Assembly: GCA_947481985.1 (NCBI GenBank)
Contig: CANKIK010000026.1
Location: 1 to 39,995 of the forward strand
Direction: 5' to 3'
DNA length: 39,995 nt
Source: QWOP01 sp003669605
Lineage (GTDB): Bacteria > Planctomycetota > Planctomycetia > Pirellulales > UBA1268
Shown: positions 8,340 through 17,502 of the stretch, one piece after another
Layout of the letters: each line of letters starts with the position of its first letter
Numbering within the stretch: position 1 is the stretch's first letter
The notes under the pieces: model-generated
Database searches by the model: none
What the model was told of the DNA's origin: nothing
Seen by the model: the letters and a program-made list of their open reading frames with translations, nothing else
Made by a program: the position numbers and the translations under genes

Positions 8340-9793
8340 CTCCAATGCACCGAGTCGACGATCGAATCCGCCTCCAGGATGCGCTCAACCGGCGCGTGTT
8401 CCTCAGCGGCGCTGCCGGTGGATTGGCTGCCGCCGTGGCCGGGCTGGGGCGGCAGGGCTCGGCGGCGGCGGGCTTGCCTGGGTTGCCTCATCACGCGCCC
8501 AAGGCGAAGCGGATCATCTATCTCTTTCAGTCAGGCGCACCGTCGCAGATGGATCTCTTCGACCCCAAGCCGGCGCTGGCGGCACGCCGCGGCGAGGAAC
8601 TTCCTGAATCGATCCGCCAAGGACAGCGGCTGACCACGATGACCAGCGGGCAGTCGAGTTTCCCGGTAGCGCCGTCAATCTTCCCCTTCCGGCAGCATGG
8701 GGCCAGCGGCATGTGGTTCAGCGATCTGCTGCCGGAGATGGCGCGCAAAGCCGACCAGTGGTGCATGATTCGCTCGATGCACACCGAGGCAATCAATCAC
8801 GATCCGGCGATCACCTTCTTCCAGACCGGAAGCCAGTTGGCTGGACGGCCGAGCATCGGCTCGTGGGCGAGCTATGGCCTGGGAAGCGAGAACGCCGATC
8901 TCCCCGCCTCCATCGTGCTCACCAGTTTTGGCAGCGGCCGCCCGGACGACCAACCGCTCTACGACCGGCTGTGGAGTGCTGGTTTTCTGCCGACGGAGCA
9001 CCAGGGGGTACGGTTTCGCAACAGCGGCGCTCCGGTACTGTTCCTTGCTGATCCGCCCGGGATCGCCCGCGGTGTCCGCCGCGCCACCCTCGACCGGATC
9101 GCCGCGATCAACTCTCACCATGCCGACCAACTCGGCGACCCCGAGATCCTCGCCCGCACCGCGCAGTATGAAATGGCCTTCCGGATGCAGACGAGCGTGC
9201 CAGACCTGGCACGGATCAGTGACGAGCCGCAGCATGTCCTCGATGCCTATGGCCCCGACGTCCACCGCCCCGGCAGCTATGCCCACAACTGCCTCCTTGC
9301 CCGCCGGCTCTCGGAGCGTGGTGTGCGGTTTGTGCAACTGTTCCACATGGGCTGGGATCACCACGGCGGCCTGCCCGATGCGATCCGCGGGCAGTGCGCC
9401 GATACCGACCGGGCGACCGCCGCGCTCCTCGACGATCTTTCCGCCCGCGGTCTCCTCGACGAGACACTCATCGTCTGGGGAGGGGAGTTTGGGAGGACGA
9501 TCTATTCGCAGGGGGGGATCAGCGACACCAGTTACGGCCGCGACCACCACCCCCGCTGCTTCACCACGCTGCTCGCCGGAGCCGGCATCAAAGAGGGGCT
9601 CACCTGGGGCGCCACCGACGATTACTGCTACCAGATCACGACGCCTGAGCAGGCGGTGCACGTCCACGATCTCAATGCCACGATTCTCCATCTGCTGGGG
9701 ATCGATCACCTCCGCCTTACGCATTCCTACCAGGGGCGCGACTTTCGGCTGACCGACGTCCATGGCGAGGTCGTGCACGGCATCCTCGCCTGA
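8336..9793 (+). CDS. DUF1501 family Tat-exported protein (copy 1)
   Basis: 485 residues from a GTG that overlaps the upstream TGA (GTGA); an ATG nine bases later is an alternative. The N-terminus NRRVFLSGAAGGLAAAVAGL carries a twin-arginine motif and hydrophobic stretch, so Tat export is expected. Family landmarks follow: AKRIIYLFQSGAPSQMDLFD near residue 60-80, FRQHGASGMWFSDLLPEMA, SIGSWASYGLGSE, VWGGEFGRT near residue 380, and GRDHHPRCFTTLLAGAGIK near 400. DUF1501 proteins resemble alkaline-phosphatase/sulfatase-superfamily hydrolases (the EFGRT and GRDHH motifs sit where metal ligands would be). No substrate has been established that I know of. It pairs with the PSCyt gene just upstream, as is normal in planctomycetes. 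Confidence 0.93.
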   Translation: MTPMHRVDDRIRLQDALNRRVFLSGAAGGLAAAVAGLGRQGSAAAGLPGLPHHAPKAKRIIYLFQSGAPSQMDLFDPKPALAARRGEELPESIRQGQRLTTMTSGQSSFPVAPSIFPFRQHGASGMWFSDLLPEMARKADQWCMIRSMHTEAINHDPAITFFQTGSQLAGRPSIGSWASYGLGSENADLPASIVLTSFGSGRPDDQPLYDRLWSAGFLPTEHQGVRFRNSGAPVLFLADPPGIARGVRRATLDRIAAINSHHADQLGDPEILARTAQYEMAFRMQTSVPDLARISDEPQHVLDAYGPDVHRPGSYAHNCLLARRLSERGVRFVQLFHMGWDHHGGLPDAIRGQCADTDRATAALLDDLSARGLLDETLIVWGGEFGRTIYSQGGISDTSYGRDHHPRCFTTLLAGAGIKEGLTWGATDDYCYQITTPEQAVHVHDLNATILHLLGIDHLRLTHSYQGRDFRLTDVHGEVVHGILA

Positions 9794-9854
9794 CGCGGGG
9801 TGATGTTCTGTCGCCGTGCCGCATCCATGGGTCGCCCTTGGGGGTCGTCGGGCG

Positions 9855-9860
9855 TACACT
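9855..9860 (+). promoter_or_regulatory. Possible -10 element (TACACT) before the potassium transporter
   Basis: TACACT in the context ggcgTACACTg is a fair sigma-70 -10 match in G+C-rich DNA. No good -35 box is at 17 bases. The same ggcgTACACTg string lies before the YTV gene on the other strand. Transcription from here would favour the translation start at 9935 over the one at 9878. Confidence 0.3.
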
Positions 9861-9934
9861 GTGCCCTTGGAAAAAAAATGTTTCTACGGGCCGTCAGCCG
9901 GCTGTCCCGTCATCTGGTGGAGGCCTCGCGTCGC

Positions 9935-11863
9935 ATGGCTCATGGCAACGAGAAAGCGTCGGGCCCGCATCCCGCGCACGGTTCGGGATCCCTGCTGCGG
10001 ATGGCGTTTTTGGCGCTGGGGGTGGTCTTCGGTGACATCGGCACCAGCCCCCTGTATACGCTCAAAGAATGTCTCTTTGTCGCCAGTGCGCACGGGGAGA
10101 AGGCCAGCCAATCTGATCTGTTCGGCATCCTGTCGCTCATGTTCTGGGCGCTGATCCTCGTCGTCACGGTCAAGTATGTGCTGTTTGTGATGTTGGCCGA
10201 TCATCACGGGGAGGGGGGGATTCTCGCCCTTCTGGCCCTCGTGCCGGATCGCTTCCGCCACTCCGCTCGGGGCATTGGCGGTGTTTCGGGGATGACGCTC
10301 CTGGCGGTCGTGGGGGCATCGCTGCTGTATGGTGACGGCGTGATCACGCCGGCTATCTCGGTACTCTCTGCGGTCGAGGGCCTGAGCCTCGTCAGTCCGG
10401 CACTTCAGGAATTCGTTGTCCCGATCACCTGCCTGATCCTCCTGGGGCTCTTCGGCATCCAGAGTCGCGGCACTGGCGACGTGGGGAAGTTGTTCGGGCC
10501 GGTGATGCTCATCTGGTTCACGACGCTCTCGGTCCTTGGCCTGTGGCAGATCGCCCAGCATCCGGGAGTGCTCTCGGCGCTCAATCCATGGTGGGGGATG
10601 GAGTTCTTCGCCCAACACGGCTTCCGCGGGATCCTGATTCTCGGGTCGGTCGTGCTGGTCGTCACCGGGGGCGAGGCGCTGTATGCCGATATGGGACACT
10701 TCGGACTGCGACCGATCCGAGTCGCCTGGATGGGACTGGTGCTCCCGGCACTGGTGCTTGCGTACCTGGGACAGGGGGCGCTGATCCTCCGCGATCCGTC
10801 GGCCGCAGATCAGCCCTTCTTCAAGATGGTGCCGTTGGGGCCCCCCACCTGGGCACTGGTGATCCTGTCCAGCATGGCAACCGTGATTGCCTCGCAGGCA
10901 CTGATCTCGGGCGCCTTCTCGCTCACCCGGCAAGCGATGCTCCAAGGCTTTCTCCCGCGGATGACGATCCGTCACACTGCCTACGAGAACGAAGGACAAA
11001 TCTACATCCCCGAGGTCAACGCGCTGTTGGCCATCGGTTGTCTGACGCTGGTGCTGACCTTCCGCGAGAGCGTGAAGCTCGCCGCCGCCTACGGGATTGC
11101 TGTCACGGGAACGATGGCGGTGACGTCGATCCTCTATTACCTCGTCATCCGTTATTCCTGGGGATGGGGGAAGTGGCGGAGCCTGGGGATCCTCGCCCTC
11201 TTTCTCTCGCTCGACATTCCCTTCCTGGCAGCCAACCTCTTCAAATTTTTCGACGGCGGTTACGTGCCGATGCTCATCGGCGCGGCCCTGATCGCCGGCA
11301 TGCTCATCTGGAGTCACGGGAGGACCGCCGTGATCGACCGCTACTCCAAACAGTTCGGTGCTTGGGAGACAGTCTGGCCAGAATTGAGGAAGGAAGTCTC
11401 CTCACGCGTGCCGGGATCGGCGGTCTTCCTAACGCCGAGCTCCAATCATGTCCCGCCGGTGCTTGTCCACCATGTGGAACTCACTCATTCCATCCAGGAG
11501 ACCGTGCTCCTCCTCACGGTGGTCGACATGGGAGTACCGGAGGTGGTGGGTACCGAGCGGGCCACCGTCACACCACTCGGCGACGGATTTTGGCGGGTCG
11601 TCGCCCGCTTCGGCTACATGGAGAAGCCCCTTTTGATGCCATTCCTCAAGGCACTCGCCACTGAGAAGGGGATCCCTTTCGATGCCGAACAGGCCACGTT
11701 CTTCATCGGCCACTCCACGATCCTGCCCGACGACGGCGGGAAGTTGTCGCGTGTTCCGGAAATCATCTTTGCCTATCTGAAGCGGAACGCCGCCCAGGAG
11801 GAGCGGCGCTACGGGATGCCGCCACGCCAGGTGATGGAGATCGGCGAGCAAATCTCCCTCTGA
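9935..11863 (+). CDS. kup: Kup/HAK/KUP family potassium uptake protein
   Basis: 642 residues from the ATG at 9935; an in-frame ATG at 9878 would add 19. Kup proteins are inner-membrane K+ importers thought to run with protons. The diagnostic motif GVVFGDIGTSPLYTLKE is near residue 30, followed by about 12 hydrophobic segments. YGDGVITPAISVLSAVEGL (about 130) and GGEALYADMGHFG (about 245-258) are also family signatures. SQALISGAFSLTRQAMLQGFLPRMTIRHT lies near 325-350. The hydrophilic C-terminal domain of about 170 residues is present, with GSAVFLTPSSNHVPPVLVHH. Length and motif set are complete, so the gene looks functional. It stands between two PSCyt/DUF1501 pairs with short gaps, which need not mean a shared function. 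Confidence 0.95.
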   Translation: MAHGNEKASGPHPAHGSGSLLRMAFLALGVVFGDIGTSPLYTLKECLFVASAHGEKASQSDLFGILSLMFWALILVVTVKYVLFVMLADHHGEGGILALLALVPDRFRHSARGIGGVSGMTLLAVVGASLLYGDGVITPAISVLSAVEGLSLVSPALQEFVVPITCLILLGLFGIQSRGTGDVGKLFGPVMLIWFTTLSVLGLWQIAQHPGVLSALNPWWGMEFFAQHGFRGILILGSVVLVVTGGEALYADMGHFGLRPIRVAWMGLVLPALVLAYLGQGALILRDPSAADQPFFKMVPLGPPTWALVILSSMATVIASQALISGAFSLTRQAMLQGFLPRMTIRHTAYENEGQIYIPEVNALLAIGCLTLVLTFRESVKLAAAYGIAVTGTMAVTSILYYLVIRYSWGWGKWRSLGILALFLSLDIPFLAANLFKFFDGGYVPMLIGAALIAGMLIWSHGRTAVIDRYSKQFGAWETVWPELRKEVSSRVPGSAVFLTPSSNHVPPVLVHHVELTHSIQETVLLLTVVDMGVPEVVGTERATVTPLGDGFWRVVARFGYMEKPLLMPFLKALATEKGIPFDAEQATFFIGHSTILPDDGGKLSRVPEIIFAYLKRNAAQEERRYGMPPRQVMEIGEQISL

Positions 11864-11937
11864 GCGCGGAGCGACAAGCCGCCTTGTGCGGCGTGGTGCT
11901 GTCAGAGGGCCGCATGGCTGCGATCGTGTGGCAGGGG

Positions 11938-11943
11938 TACAAT
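11938..11943 (+). promoter_or_regulatory. Possible -10 element (TACAAT) for the second PSCyt gene
   Basis: TACAAT in the context gggTACAATcc is the best -10-like hexamer in this gap. A transcript starting about 7 bases later could not use the GTG at 11886. This supports the TTG at 11967, which has GGAG 9 bases before it. Confidence 0.35.
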
Positions 11944-11966
11944 CCAAGGCACCGGAGCCCAGTCTT

Positions 11967-14900
11967 TTGCGCCGCATCGCCCCCCCACTCACGCTCGGCA
12001 GGTGCACCTTGCACCGGTCGGCGTTCGGGTTGAATCGCTGGCTGATTGCGGCGGCTGTGGGTCTCATCGGCACGATCCAGCCGGCCGTTGCCCGAGCGGA
12101 AGGGGCCGTGGTGGATGCTGCCGGAGAGGCATTTTTCGAGACCCGGATCCGGCCGCTGCTGGTGGAGAAGTGCTGGTCGTGCCATGGCGATGAGGCGGAG
12201 GGAAACCTGCGTCTGGATTCGCGCGACCGAATGCTTGAGGGGGGCGATTCTGGACCAGCCGTGGTCAGCGGTGACCCGGCGGCAAGCCTGCTCGTCCGGG
12301 CGGTGCACTATGCCGACCCCTCCTACCAGATGCCCCCCGAGGGGAGGTTGTCGCTTGGACAGATCGAGGCCTTGGAGGAGTGGGTGCGGCGTGGGCTGCC
12401 GTGGCCGGGAGGCGATGGTTCCACCTCCTCTGCTGCGCCGCTGCGCCACCGGTTGACGATCACCCAGGCCGATCGCGATCACTGGGCCTATCGTCCCCTG
12501 CTCCGTCCGCAACTGCCCCAGGAGAGCGACCATGTCGAGGGGACTGTCGGATCGATGCCGGTGGATGCCTTCCTCGGTGAGAAACTCGCTGCCGCCGGAC
12601 TCGCCCCCAATCCACCGGCATCTCCACGCGATCTGGTGCGACGGGTGTGGTTTGATCTGGTGGGGTTGCCACCACCGCTGGAGGCGGTGCTGGCCTTCGA
12701 ACGCGATCCCTCCGACGCTGCCTGGGGGGAGATCGTTGAACGCCTGCTGGCGTCCCCTGCCCACGGGGAACATTGGGCCCGCCACTGGCTCGATGTTGTC
12801 CGCTACGCCCAGACCAACGGGTACGAACGCGACGATGAAAAACCGTTTGTGTGGCGCTACCGGGATTGGGTGATCGCGGCGATCAACGCCGACATGCCTT
12901 TCGACCAATTCATCCGCGAACAGATCGCCGGCGATCTGGAGGTGCCGCGGTCAGACTCCGGGACAATCGCCTCCGGGTTTTGGCACTTGGGGACTTGGGA
13001 TGACGAACCGGACGACAAACGGCTGGCCCGGTTCGATGAACTCGACGACGTTCTCTCCACGATCGGCCAGGCCTTCTTGGGGACGACCATTGGGTGCGCC
13101 CGCTGCCACGATCACAAGTTCGACCCCTTCTCGCAGTCTGACTACTACTCCCTCCTCGGCATGATCCAAGGGGTCCGGCGCTACGAGAGAGTTGTGCTCC
13201 CACCCCCAGCGGAAGCGGCGATGTTCTTGCCCATCGCCGCTGGCGAGGAATGGGCACTTGCTGCCCGCGAGGCCGAAGGGAGGCCGGAAGTGACGCATGT
13301 TCTGATCCGCGGCAATCCTGCCACCCCAGGAAAGGTGGTCTCCCCCGGGCTCCCTGAGGTGCTCCGCACCGCGGCAGCCGCTGAATCGACAGGCACAGCC
13401 GGTCGCCGCGAGCTGGCAGACTGGATCGCCTCTCCTGCCAATCCGCTTACGCCGCGGGTGGCGGCCAACCGGCTGTGGTTGCATCACTTCGGTCGCGGCC
13501 TCGTCGCCACGCCGAACGATTTTGGCAACGCCGCAGTGGGCCCCACCCACCCCCGGCTCCTCGACTGGCTGGCAGCCGAACTGGTCGACTCCGGCTGGAG
13601 CCTCAAGCACCTCCACCGCGTCATTGTCTGGTCACGGGCCTACCGGCAGTCCTCGCGTGCCGACCGTGCCGACTGTCTGGCCGTCGACGAGGCCAACCAA
13701 CTGCTCTGGCGGCAGAACCGGCGCCGGTTGGAAGCGGAGTCGATCCGCGATGCCTTTCTGGCGGCCGCGGGCAGACTCAATCTGGCCAGCGGCGGCCGCG
13801 GCTTCTTCGCCAGCGTCGGCCCTGATTCGCTGGCCGGACAATCGCGTCCCGGGCTCGGCTGGGAGATGTCACCTCTCGACCAGCAGGCCAGGCGGAGCAT
13901 CTACGGCTACGTCAAGCGGACGCTGCTGGTCCCGGAACTGGAGGCTTTTGATTTCACCAACACCACCAGCCCTGTCGGCGAGCGGGCGGTGACGACGGTC
14001 GCTCCGCAGAGCCTGTTGCTGCTCAACGGCGATTTCGCCCGCACCCAGGCAGCCGCCCTCGCCGAACAGGCGGTATTCGACCTCACGGCGGCGGGCGGTG
14101 GCGACGACCCGCCGGACGAGGCGTTCATCGGACGGCTTTTCGAGCGGGTCCTCGCCCGCCGGCCAGCGGCAGAGGAGAGGGCAATCCTCGGCACATTCAT
14201 GGCCAGACAACGGCAGGCCTGGTCGACCAGCACCGATCCAGTGACTCTCCGGCCGTTGGTTCCCCGGGCCCTCCAGGAAGGCTACCGGCGGATTCTCGCT
14301 CCCGAGCAGATCCTCGACGTTGCGCCGCGGGGAGGGACTGCCAGCGGGTGGCGGATCGGCGGTGGCGTGTGGAACGGGAGCTACGAGGGGATCGTGAATG
14401 CCGATCCCGGTGCGGGGCCGTTTGCACTCGTCTGCGATCCGCCGTCTGTTCCCCCGCCCGGGACTTTGCCGGAGGGCTTCGCGCCCGGATTGATGTTCAG
14501 CGATGGATCGGTGGCCTGTGAACTTTACCTGGGCGATGCTGCCGAGGTAGCGGCCATGGTGATCCGCGGCGTGCCGACCGGGGAAGCCCATGCCGAGCGG
14601 GCGACGGGGTATGAGCTGGTGCTGTTGCCACGAGAGGGGCTCGTCGAGCTCCGCCGTGTGACTGCCGACGGCATCAGCACGCTCGCGGCGGCATCCCATG
14701 CCTTCCGCAGCGACTCCTGGCTACGGCTGCGGTTGGCCGTCGCCGGCGAGCAAGTGACCGGATGGATCGACGGAATCGACACCCCTCTCCTCGAGGCAGT
14801 TGATCCGCAGCCGTTGGCCCGGGCGGGGCAGGCCGGATTGAGGACGCTGGGTGCCCCGCTGGTGGTCCGGGAACTGGTGATCACACCGGCCGGAGGAGCG

Positions 14901-15014
14901 GCTGTGCGCGTCGATTCAAAAGCGCCTCTTTCGGCCATGGAGGCCAGCGGCCGAGCCCGCCGCGACACGAGCCTGCTGATCCTCAATCTCAACGAATCAA
15001 TCACGGTCGACTGA
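11967..15014 (+). CDS. PSCyt1-DUF1549-DUF1553 protein with an inserted lectin-like domain (copy 2)
   Basis: 1015 residues from a TTG at 11967, chosen because GGAG precedes it and a TACAAT box lies between it and the longer GTG start at 11886. A signal peptide (LNRWLIAAAVGLIGTIQPAVA) leads into a PSCyt1 domain with CWSCH at 69-73. DUF1549 ends in CARCHDHKFDP (377-387). DUF1553 motifs RVAANRLWLHHFGRGLVATP and VTTVAPQSLLLLNGDF follow. At about 780-988 there is a beta-rich stretch (GGVWNGSYEGIVNADPGAG, then SWLRLRLAVAGEQVTGWIDG) resembling a concanavalin-like/LamG or DUF1080 fold. Only after it comes the family's usual closing motif, LLILNLNESITVD. It precedes its DUF1501 partner by 12 bases. Confidence 0.9.
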   Translation: MRRIAPPLTLGRCTLHRSAFGLNRWLIAAAVGLIGTIQPAVARAEGAVVDAAGEAFFETRIRPLLVEKCWSCHGDEAEGNLRLDSRDRMLEGGDSGPAVVSGDPAASLLVRAVHYADPSYQMPPEGRLSLGQIEALEEWVRRGLPWPGGDGSTSSAAPLRHRLTITQADRDHWAYRPLLRPQLPQESDHVEGTVGSMPVDAFLGEKLAAAGLAPNPPASPRDLVRRVWFDLVGLPPPLEAVLAFERDPSDAAWGEIVERLLASPAHGEHWARHWLDVVRYAQTNGYERDDEKPFVWRYRDWVIAAINADMPFDQFIREQIAGDLEVPRSDSGTIASGFWHLGTWDDEPDDKRLARFDELDDVLSTIGQAFLGTTIGCARCHDHKFDPFSQSDYYSLLGMIQGVRRYERVVLPPPAEAAMFLPIAAGEEWALAAREAEGRPEVTHVLIRGNPATPGKVVSPGLPEVLRTAAAAESTGTAGRRELADWIASPANPLTPRVAANRLWLHHFGRGLVATPNDFGNAAVGPTHPRLLDWLAAELVDSGWSLKHLHRVIVWSRAYRQSSRADRADCLAVDEANQLLWRQNRRRLEAESIRDAFLAAAGRLNLASGGRGFFASVGPDSLAGQSRPGLGWEMSPLDQQARRSIYGYVKRTLLVPELEAFDFTNTTSPVGERAVTTVAPQSLLLLNGDFARTQAAALAEQAVFDLTAAGGGDDPPDEAFIGRLFERVLARRPAAEERAILGTFMARQRQAWSTSTDPVTLRPLVPRALQEGYRRILAPEQILDVAPRGGTASGWRIGGGVWNGSYEGIVNADPGAGPFALVCDPPSVPPPGTLPEGFAPGLMFSDGSVACELYLGDAAEVAAMVIRGVPTGEAHAERATGYELVLLPREGLVELRRVTADGISTLAAASHAFRSDSWLRLRLAVAGEQVTGWIDGIDTPLLEAVDPQPLARAGQAGLRTLGAPLVVRELVITPAGGAAVRVDSKAPLSAMEASGRARRDTSLLILNLNESITVD

Positions 15015-15026
15015 CGAGGCCCCGGC

Positions 15027-16517
15027 GTGAACAATCCTGCTGCGATCGACGTCCGACGGCATGGCTGCACGGGAGCCAGGCGCCAATTTCTCTGGGATCA
15101 GGGGGCCGGGTTCACTGGTCTGGCGCTGGCGAGCCTGCTGGAGCGGGATGGTGTTTTTGCCCTGGCTGCGGCGGCGACCGCCGCCAGCCGTCAGCCCGGG
15201 CCGCTGGCTCCCAAGCCCTCCCACCATCGCGGGGCAAAGGCCTGCATCTTTCTCTACATGTACGGCGGTCCGTCGCAGATGGACCTCTTCGACTACAAGC
15301 CCGAATTGCAGAAGCGGGATGGGCAGACGATCGAGCTTGAGATCCGCCGCCGCGATCTCCAGAAGCAGACGCTGCTGGGATCGAAGCGGACCTTTCGCCA
15401 GCATGGCCAGTCGGGGATATGGTGCTCCGACGCGCTGCCCCATCTCGCCCAGCACGTCGACGAACTGGCGGTGGTGAAGAGTCTGTACGCCGATTCCTTC
15501 GCGCACGGGTCGGCCAACCTGCAGATGAACACCGGGCGGATTCTCCAGGGATATCCGACGCTGGGTAGTTGGCTCAGTTATGGCCTGGGCAGCGAGAGCG
15601 ACAACCTCCCCGGCTTTGTGGTGATGCTCGATCCCCGGGGCGGGCCGATTCCCGGGGCCGCCAACTGGGCCGCTGGCTTCATGCCTTCGGCTTATCAAGG
15701 TACGGTGTTTCGCTCGGCCGGTGAGGCGATCTTGGCGCTCGACCCGCCTGCCGGCATCAGCCGGGCCATGCAGCGGGAGGGGATCGACACGCTCGCGGCC
15801 TTAAACCGGCTCCATGCCGCCGACCGCACCGCCACCGGCGACTTGGAGGCCCGCATTGCCAGTTATGAATTGGCCTTTCAACTCCAGTCGAGTGCCCCGG
15901 AGCTCCTCGATCTGAGCAGCGAGAGCCCAGCCACCCTCGCCGCCTATGGCCTCCACGACCGCCGCGGTGCGCATCCACTGTCGCTCGGTCCGGCGCCGTT
16001 CGGCCGCCAGTGCCTGGTGGCGCGGAGGCTCGTGGAGCGCGGGGTGAGGTTCGTGCAGATCTATTCCGGCGGCGGCCATCAACAGCAGAACTGGGACGCG
16101 CATAATGGCGTCGAGGAGAATCTCACCATCCACGCTCCGGAGATCGACAAGCCGATTGCGGCGTTGATCGGTGATCTGAAGGCGCGCGGAATGCTCGACG
16201 AGACGCTGGTGGTCTGGGGAGGAGAATTTGGCCGTCAGCCGGTGGGGCAGGGGGCCAACGGCGGCCGCGACCACAATCCGAAGGGGTTTACCTATTTCCT
16301 CGCGGGAGCCGGAGTGAAAAAGGGGACCAGTTATGGCCAGACCGATGAGCTCGGCCACGAGGCGGTGGTCAATCGGCACCACGTCCGCGACCTCCACGCC
16401 ACGATCCTCCATTTGATGGGACTCGATCCCGAACGACTCACCTTCTTCTACGGCGGCCTCGACCAAAAACTGACCGGTGTTCAACCGGCCCGACCAATCC
16501 AGGGGATCCTTGCATGA
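15027..16517 (+). CDS. DUF1501 family Tat-exported protein (copy 2)
   Basis: 496 residues from a GTG 12 bases after the PSCyt stop. The N-terminus has a twin-arginine motif RRQFLWDQGAGFTGLALASLL-like, so Tat export is likely. Family marks are IFLYMYGGPSQMDLFDYKP (about 75-93), FRQHGQSGIWCSDALPHLA, TLGSWLSYGLGSESDNLPGF, FVQIYSGGGHQQQNWDAH, VVWGGEFGRQP and GGRDHNPKGFTYFLAGAGVK. The HxxxxWDAH and GEFGR/GRDH sets are the candidate metal-binding residues of this alkaline-phosphatase-like superfamily. Compared with copy 1 it keeps the longer QNWDAHNGVEEN segment usual for the family. Its TGA overlaps the ATG of the isomerase-like gene (ATGA), tying it to sugar metabolism by context only. Confidence 0.93.
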   Translation: MNNPAAIDVRRHGCTGARRQFLWDQGAGFTGLALASLLERDGVFALAAAATAASRQPGPLAPKPSHHRGAKACIFLYMYGGPSQMDLFDYKPELQKRDGQTIELEIRRRDLQKQTLLGSKRTFRQHGQSGIWCSDALPHLAQHVDELAVVKSLYADSFAHGSANLQMNTGRILQGYPTLGSWLSYGLGSESDNLPGFVVMLDPRGGPIPGAANWAAGFMPSAYQGTVFRSAGEAILALDPPAGISRAMQREGIDTLAALNRLHAADRTATGDLEARIASYELAFQLQSSAPELLDLSSESPATLAAYGLHDRRGAHPLSLGPAPFGRQCLVARRLVERGVRFVQIYSGGGHQQQNWDAHNGVEENLTIHAPEIDKPIAALIGDLKARGMLDETLVVWGGEFGRQPVGQGANGGRDHNPKGFTYFLAGAGVKKGTSYGQTDELGHEAVVNRHHVRDLHATILHLMGLDPERLTFFYGGLDQKLTGVQPARPIQGILA

Positions 16518-17401
16518 CACGGCTTCAAGACAGCGCCCTTCCCCGCCATCCGCTCCGTGTCGGCTGTGGGGAATGGGGCTTCCGAAATCTGCCGATGGCC
16601 GACCACTTCCAGATTGCCGCCGAGTTCGGATTCCGCGAACTTGAATTTGGCATCGGCGGCGGTCAACCGGGCCGGTTGCCAGAGGCCCCGTCTGCGGCCG
16701 ACATCGCCACGTTTCGCGCGCTTGCCGCCACGAGTGGAATCGCCACGCCGGGCTGCTGCATCGAGAACGATTTTTCAGCCGGTGGGCCGGAGGATGTGGT
16801 AGCGGCGGTCGTGAAGGCGATTCGGCAAGCGCGGGTGGCGGCAGAGTGCGGTGCCAGGCAGGTGCGGACCTTCGCCGGATTCACGCCGTGGGATGCCATG
16901 GACGAGGCCCGTTATTCCAGGATGGTCGATGGCTTGGTGGCCTGCGACCGGGAACTGGAGCGGCTGGGGCTCTCGATGGCGATCGAGACGCACGGCGCCA
17001 TTGAGCATCGCCCTGATGGCTCGGCTGTCCATATCCATACCGTGACCACCCATCCCGATGGGCTCCGCCGGCTGCTCGCCGATCTTCCCCGGAGGATCGG
17101 CTTCAATTTCGATCCGGGCAATCTTCGCGCGGCCGATCCAGCTGACCGCTCCTGCGCGGTCGATCTCCTCCGCGGCCGGATCACCTACTGCCATCTGAAA
17201 GACTGGATCGGTGATGGCCAGGGGTGGCGGGCTGTCGCCGTTGGGGACGTGGCTGACGGCATCGACTGGGCCGATCTCCTGCCCCGCACCGGCTACGAAG
17301 GCACGTACTTGATCGAGTACGAACCGCTCCACGACACCGTCGACGGCATCCGCCGCAGTCTTTGGGCGCTGCAGTCAGCGGGGTTTGAGTTGGAGTACTG
17401 A
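16514..17401 (+). CDS. Sugar phosphate isomerase/epimerase-like TIM-barrel protein
   Basis: 295 residues, cytoplasmic by appearance (no signal peptide). The AP-endonuclease-2/xylose-isomerase-like barrel family interconverts sugars or sugar derivatives using a divalent metal. Visible family features are SMAIETHGAI (glutamate and histidine, about 155-163), GFNFDPGNLRA (aspartate and asparagine, about 195-205), TYCHLKDW (histidine and aspartate, about 224-231) and the closing GTYLIEYEPLHDTVDGI (glutamate near 275). These match the metal-binding Glu-Asp-His-Glu set. The ATG overlaps the stop of the DUF1501 gene, so co-translation with the exported PSCyt/DUF1501 pair is expected. The substrate is unknown; the neighbours suggest a catabolic sugar. 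Confidence 0.88.
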   Translation: MTRLQDSALPRHPLRVGCGEWGFRNLPMADHFQIAAEFGFRELEFGIGGGQPGRLPEAPSAADIATFRALAATSGIATPGCCIENDFSAGGPEDVVAAVVKAIRQARVAAECGARQVRTFAGFTPWDAMDEARYSRMVDGLVACDRELERLGLSMAIETHGAIEHRPDGSAVHIHTVTTHPDGLRRLLADLPRRIGFNFDPGNLRAADPADRSCAVDLLRGRITYCHLKDWIGDGQGWRAVAVGDVADGIDWADLLPRTGYEGTYLIEYEPLHDTVDGIRRSLWALQSAGFELEY

Positions 17402-17502
17402 GTGATCGGCGGGCTCCGCGTGGAAGGAGATCGAGGAGCCGACGTCACAGCGCCGGCAACGAGGCTCAGGCGCGTGATTCGTGATTGGAAAGCCCCCCGA
17501 TC

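Noticed and set aside
9884..11317. A 477-codon open frame on the minus strand
   Set aside because: Antisense to kup; highly hydrophilic Arg/Asp/His text with no motif.
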